64,000 nt of DNA from Cystobacter fuscus. Lineage in GTDB: Bacteria; Myxococcota; Myxococcia; Myxococcales; Myxococcaceae. This document shows positions 60,942-64,000 of this stretch, piece after piece; the stretch's first letter is position 1; every line of letters begins with the position of its first letter. The stretch covers positions 2,232,001 to 2,296,000 of the forward strand of contig NZ_CP022098.1 in the NCBI RefSeq assembly GCF_002305875.1, given 5' to 3'. The notes beneath the pieces are model-generated. The model was given only the letters and a program-made list of their open reading frames with translations, made no database searches and was not told where the DNA came from. A program made the position numbers and the translations under genes.

Positions 60942-62096
60942 CTACTGCAAGGTGAGTTGCAGGCGGTTGTCGGGGTCGGAGGTGAAGCCGCAGTATCCAC
61001 CTCCCGTGAGGTTGACGATCTGGCTGCCACTGTAGGTGATCGAGCCCGCCGGGTGATACCCACTGACCAGGAACTGGCCGGGCACGATGCCGAAGGGCGT
61101 GCCCGTCAGATCGATGTTGCTCCGGCCCGTCTGGGAACGGTCGGCCACGCAGTCGCCCGCGCTTCCCAGCGGGTTGGTGTAGAGGAAGGTGCTGCCGAAG
61201 CGCATCCAGCCCTGGCTCCAGGAGAAGGTGGTGTCGTCGAGCGCGAGCGTGAGCGCCACAGGGTCGAGGCGCACCTTGAAGTACCACGTCGCCTGCCCGC
61301 CGGCGGACGTGTTCTGCCCCTGGCCGTAGTACGAGTAATTGGTGGTGGCCGCCGTCTTCACCGTGAGGTACTCACGGGGCGTGCCGGCCATGTCGTGACA
61401 GTATACATCCACCTGCTTGCCACCGAGCGTGAGCGGGTAGGTGCCGTCCGGGGCCGCGGGGTTCTGCGCGCGAACCTCGGCGCAGTCGTGCACCTCGTTG
61501 GGGGTCACGTAGGTCCGGAAGTACAGATCATACGCGGGGTGGGAGTTGTACCCGACCTGGAACAGCATCCCGCCAGGATAGGAGTCGACGGAGGAGTTGG
61601 CCTCGTACCTCCAGTCATAACCCCCCGAGACGTACGGCTGGGCGTTCTGGATCACGATGGCGTACTGCTCGCCCGGAAAGACGCCGAGCGACTGCGAGAA
61701 CCCGGCGTCGATCCAGTTGTAGCTGCCGGTAGGAATCAAGGTATGGCTCACCGTGCTGCTGGCGAGCACCTGGCCCGAGGTCGAGCGGAGTTGCACCAGC
61801 ATGTCCGGGCAGTCCGGCAGACACTGCTTCTGCACATACACCGAGACCCGCGAGAGCTTCCCGGCGGTGCCCACCGTGAAGGTCTGTCCGCCGGGCACCG
61901 CTCCCGTGTAGAGCTGGACGGAGTAGAGCGAGTAGGGCTCGTTCGCCTGGTCCACCACGGGCGACGTGGCATGGCTGGCCGTCGTGGTCATCAAGGCCGT
62001 CAGCATCCCCAGCTTGGAGAGGGGAGACAGCCAGCGGCGGAATGCAATCGCGAAGGATGGGTTCATGACTGTGGGGTTGAGGCGGTTGGAGTTCAT
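60942..62096 (-). CDS. Secreted protein with one GON domain and a beta-sandwich N-terminal part
   Basis: The chosen ATG at 62096 (MNSNRLNPTVM) gives 384 residues; an ATG at 62066 is an alternative. A signal-like hydrophobic segment (LGMLTALMTTTASHA) precedes a beta-rich domain (~45-205; YSVQLYTGAVPGGQTFTVG, KLSRVSVYVQKQCLPDCP). A GON domain follows (~210-384; HDCAEVRAQNPAAPDGTYPL, VYCHDMAGTPREYLTV, IDLTGTPFGI, CGFTSDPDNRLQL). No lipoprotein Cys is seen, so it may be released. A canonical sigma-54 promoter lies upstream, and the broken FHA activator gene points away from it. Confidence 0.85.
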   Translation of the reverse strand: MNSNRLNPTVMNPSFAIAFRRWLSPLSKLGMLTALMTTTASHATSPVVDQANEPYSLYSVQLYTGAVPGGQTFTVGTAGKLSRVSVYVQKQCLPDCPDMLVQLRSTSGQVLASSTVSHTLIPTGSYNWIDAGFSQSLGVFPGEQYAIVIQNAQPYVSGGYDWRYEANSSVDSYPGGMLFQVGYNSHPAYDLYFRTYVTPNEVHDCAEVRAQNPAAPDGTYPLTLGGKQVDVYCHDMAGTPREYLTVKTAATTNYSYYGQGQNTSAGGQATWYFKVRLDPVALTLALDDTTFSWSQGWMRFGSTFLYTNPLGSAGDCVADRSQTGRSNIDLTGTPFGIVPGQFLVSGYHPAGSITYSGSQIVNLTGGGYCGFTSDPDNRLQLTLQ

Positions 62097-62132
62097 GTCG
62101 AGACCGCTCGAAGGTCTCGGGTTCCGGGCCTC

Positions 62133-62148
62133 AGCAAGCGACGTACCA
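62133..62148 (-). promoter_or_regulatory. Sigma-54 (-24/-12) promoter of the single-GON gene
   Basis: TGGTACGTCGCTTGCT on the minus strand has the canonical TTGC -12 element and exact GG-N10-GC spacing. It ends 37 bases before the ATG at 62096 and 67 before the ATG at 62066, so it does not decide between them. Confidence 0.7.
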
Positions 62149-62299
62149 GCACACCGGAGCACCCGGTTTCAGAGAGGGAGGTCGTCCACACGGCTCGTTC
62201 TCGAGAGGCAACGGCGGCGTGGTGGGCCGTTTCCACGCGTGGAACCCGGGGGCTCGACGCGTGGAAGTGCCGCTCTGGAAGTTTGCTTTGCTCCGGGAC

Positions 62300-63519
62300 G
62301 TGAGCTCAGTGCCCCAGCCTCCAGCGCGCAACCCACGAGAAGTCAGGTCCAGGCAGGAGGCCGCGGATATCTCCACGGCCGATGTCTCGAGAGACCATCG
62401 CACTCCGCCGGGCTCCCGCCTCGTCCCCGCGCTGACCATTGCTTCGCACCCCCAGGCGCATCGCGTCGGGGAGCGGCTGCTGCTGGAGGCGCTGGCCGAG
62501 GGCCGCCAGGTCCTCCTGTCCCGCAATGAGCCGGACTTCACACGGCCTGGGAGCTCACCAGGCATGCACCTGGCGGACGCCTTCCTGAGCCGCAAGCCGC
62601 TCGTCTTCGCGCCGGGCGTGGAGGGGCGCATCCGGCTGGAGCCGGGCGAGGGAAGCCGGGTGGCTGTCGGTGGAGAAGTGCTGCGCGAGCCGTGGGTGTT
62701 CTCGGCCGAGGAGGTGGCCGCGGGCGTGCCGCTGGAGCTGGCCGGACGCGTGCTGCTGTTGTTGCACCTGGCGGATGCCTCGGCCAGGGAGGCCGTGGAT
62801 GCACTGGGCATGGTGGGCATCAGCGTGGGGCTCCAGCGCGTGCGCCAACACGTCACGCAGGTGGCGGATCTGGACGTGCCGGTGCTCATTCGCGGGGAGA
62901 CGGGCTCGGGCAAGGAGCTGATCGCCCAGGCCATCCATCGGCACAGCACGCGCGGGGACAAGCCGTTCGTCAGCGTGAACCTGGGCGCCATTCCCCGGGA
63001 GCTGGCGGCCACGGAGCTGTTCGGCGCGCGCAAGGGGGCCTTCACCGGCGCGGTGAGAGATCAGTCGGGCTTCTTCCAGGCCGCCCATGGGGGGACGCTG
63101 TTCCTGGATGAGGTGGGTGAGGCACCGCCCGAGGTGCAGGTGATGCTGCTGCGGGTGCTGGAGACAGGGCAGCTCTACCCCGTGGGCGAGCGCTCTCCCG
63201 TCGCCGTCGATGTGCGGCTCGTCGCCGCGACGGATGCGCACCTGGAGCAGCAGATCCACGAGGGGCGCTTCAAGGCGCCGCTGCTGCATCGGCTGGCTGG
63301 CTACGCCATCCGCGTGCCTCCGCTGAGGTCCGCATCCACCGGTCCTCCATCTACGATCTGATCGACAAGAGCCCGAACCTGCGGACCGCCGGGGACCTGA
63401 GCGCCGAGGAGATCACCCGCTGCCATCACGAGTGCCAGGGGGATCTGGATGCGATGACCCGGCGCCTCCAGGTGTCGAAGCGGGCGCTGGGACGTCGCGT
63501 CAAGGAGCTCGGCCTCGGC
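62300..63519 (+). pseudogene. FHA-domain sigma-54 activator broken by an internal deletion
   Basis: A probable GTG start at 62300 opens a paralogue of the activator at 51048: FHA-like domain (VLLSRNEPDF, LSRKPLVFAPG), Walker A GETGSGKE, GAFTGA and Walker B GTLFLDEVGE. After YAIRVPPLR (~63328) about 400 bp present in the paralogue are missing. The frame shifts and stops at 63361. Frame 1 from 63331 resumes with RSSIYDLIDKSPNLR and RRLQVSKRALGRRVKELGL, the helix-turn-helix region. The end of the AAA+ core, including WPGN-RQLRN, is gone. A truncated FHA-AAA+ product without DNA binding could still be made. Confidence 0.85.
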
Positions 63520-63573
63520 CCGGGGGCCACTGAGGCACGGGGCTGCTCGCGCGAACGCGGAGTGCCGGACTCC

Positions 63574-63589
63574 TGGCATATCCGTTGCT
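63574..63589 (+). promoter_or_regulatory. Sigma-54 (-24/-12) promoter of the right-edge lipoprotein gene
   Basis: TGGCATATCCGTTGCT has the GG-N10-GC spacing and TTGC at -12. It ends 51 bases before the ATG at 63640, the same distance as at the two-domain GON gene and one more than at the Vps62-like gene. Confidence 0.75.
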
Positions 63590-63639
63590 TTGTCCCCGAT
63601 GACGATGGGGGGTCCAACGCGATGAACAGGAGGAATGTG

Positions 63640-64000
63640 ATGCGGAGTCGTTTGTCCGAAGTGTCGCAGCGCCGTGTGAGACAGCCCCTGGTCCGTCTCC
63701 TGTTGCCGGGATTATTGCTGGGGCTTCCGTTCTCCGGACTCGTCTCCTGCAAGACGGGTGAGGGCGCGAAGACGCCAGTGCCGGATGTCACGGCGCCCCC
63801 TAAGTGCAGGTGTTATCACAAAGAGTTGAAGGTCGACGTCACCCCGGGAGGGATTGCCTTCAGTCCTTGCAGTAAGCCTGCGGACGCCACCTCGCAAGAG
63901 ATGGTCTCCACGCATCCGCTGGCTTGTCTCGAGACGGGTGGCAAGGTCACGTTCGTCATCAGTTGCTCGATTGCGAGAGCCCGCGTCGCCATCGATATCA
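63640..64000 (+). CDS. Lipoprotein, 3' end beyond the window
   Basis: The ATG at 63640 has AGGAGG six bases upstream. The first 37 residues form a lipoprotein signal ending LPFSGLVSC. The visible mature part contains several cysteines (CRCYHKEL, FSPCSKP, LACLETGG, ISCSIARARV) in a beta-rich pattern, with no family recognised. The reading frame is open upstream into the helix-turn-helix remnant of the broken activator, but the ribosome site and signal peptide fix the start here. The gene is cut by the window edge. Confidence 0.75.
   Translation, partial: MRSRLSEVSQRRVRQPLVRLLLPGLLLGLPFSGLVSCKTGEGAKTPVPDVTAPPKCRCYHKELKVDVTPGGIAFSPCSKPADATSQEMVSTHPLACLETGGKVTFVISCSIARARVAIDI

Overview
The window is GC-rich, densely coded DNA whose gene families point to a myxobacterium of the Cystobacterineae (Archangium/Cystobacter-like). 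The signs are FHA-domain sigma-54 activators, giant Ser/Thr-kinase hybrids, many lipoproteins, GON-domain secreted proteins, RHS toxins and a caspase-STAND-WD40 protein. The genus is inferred from gene content only. No rRNA, tRNA or CRISPR array was seen.

Layout. (1) 1-3.8 kb: the end of a receiver-GGDEF gene with a degenerate GGDEF motif, a LytTR regulator with a zinc-finger RDD membrane protein, a TraB/GumN lipoprotein and a small DUF6881 protein. (2) 3.7-23.7 kb: an island of very large signalling or conflict-type genes, all on the minus strand. It holds two tandemly duplicated 1773-residue Ser/Thr kinase-ATPase-GAF-histidine kinase proteins (a ~5.5 kb direct repeat), a caspase-nSTAND-coiled coil-WD40 protein, and a LysM/metalloprotease-like/HET-C-like protein overlapping a lipoprotein gene. 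(3) 23.8-29.6 kb: a complete four-gene ligase-associated DNA repair operon (MBL exonuclease, ATP-dependent ligase, Lhr-like helicase, PdeM). (4) 29.7-39 kb: metabolic genes, namely a ROK sugar kinase, two pterin synthases with an SDR, and a three-gene ATP-grasp/alpha-E/amidotransferase-transglutaminase cluster, then an isochorismatase-fold hydrolase and a yellow/MRJP-like lipoprotein.

(5) 39-49 kb: a polymorphic-toxin locus. A PAAR-like RHS protein carries a predicted HNH/Endo VII-type nuclease tip and is followed by two candidate immunity genes. The gene just upstream is split by an intact IS1182-type element flanked by CTAG direct repeats; joining the halves across one CTAG restores the frame. 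Beyond it lie a decayed restriction-endonuclease-fold toxin fragment and an intact probable immunity gene. (6) 49-64 kb: secreted proteins (Vps62-like, two GON proteins, a chymotrypsin-fold protease, a right-edge lipoprotein) with a Ser/Thr kinase and two FHA-sigma-54 activators. One activator is broken by a ~400 bp deletion. Four secreted-protein genes have -24/-12 promoter matches, three of them 50-51 bp before the ATG. The region also holds adjoining fragments of a LytS-type kinase and a DUF5953 gene.

Working picture (inference): the window combines a caspase/STAND/kinase conflict island, a contact-dependent toxin-immunity locus with visible turnover, and a sigma-54 secretome module in which FHA activators may read phosphorylation by a Ser/Thr kinase.
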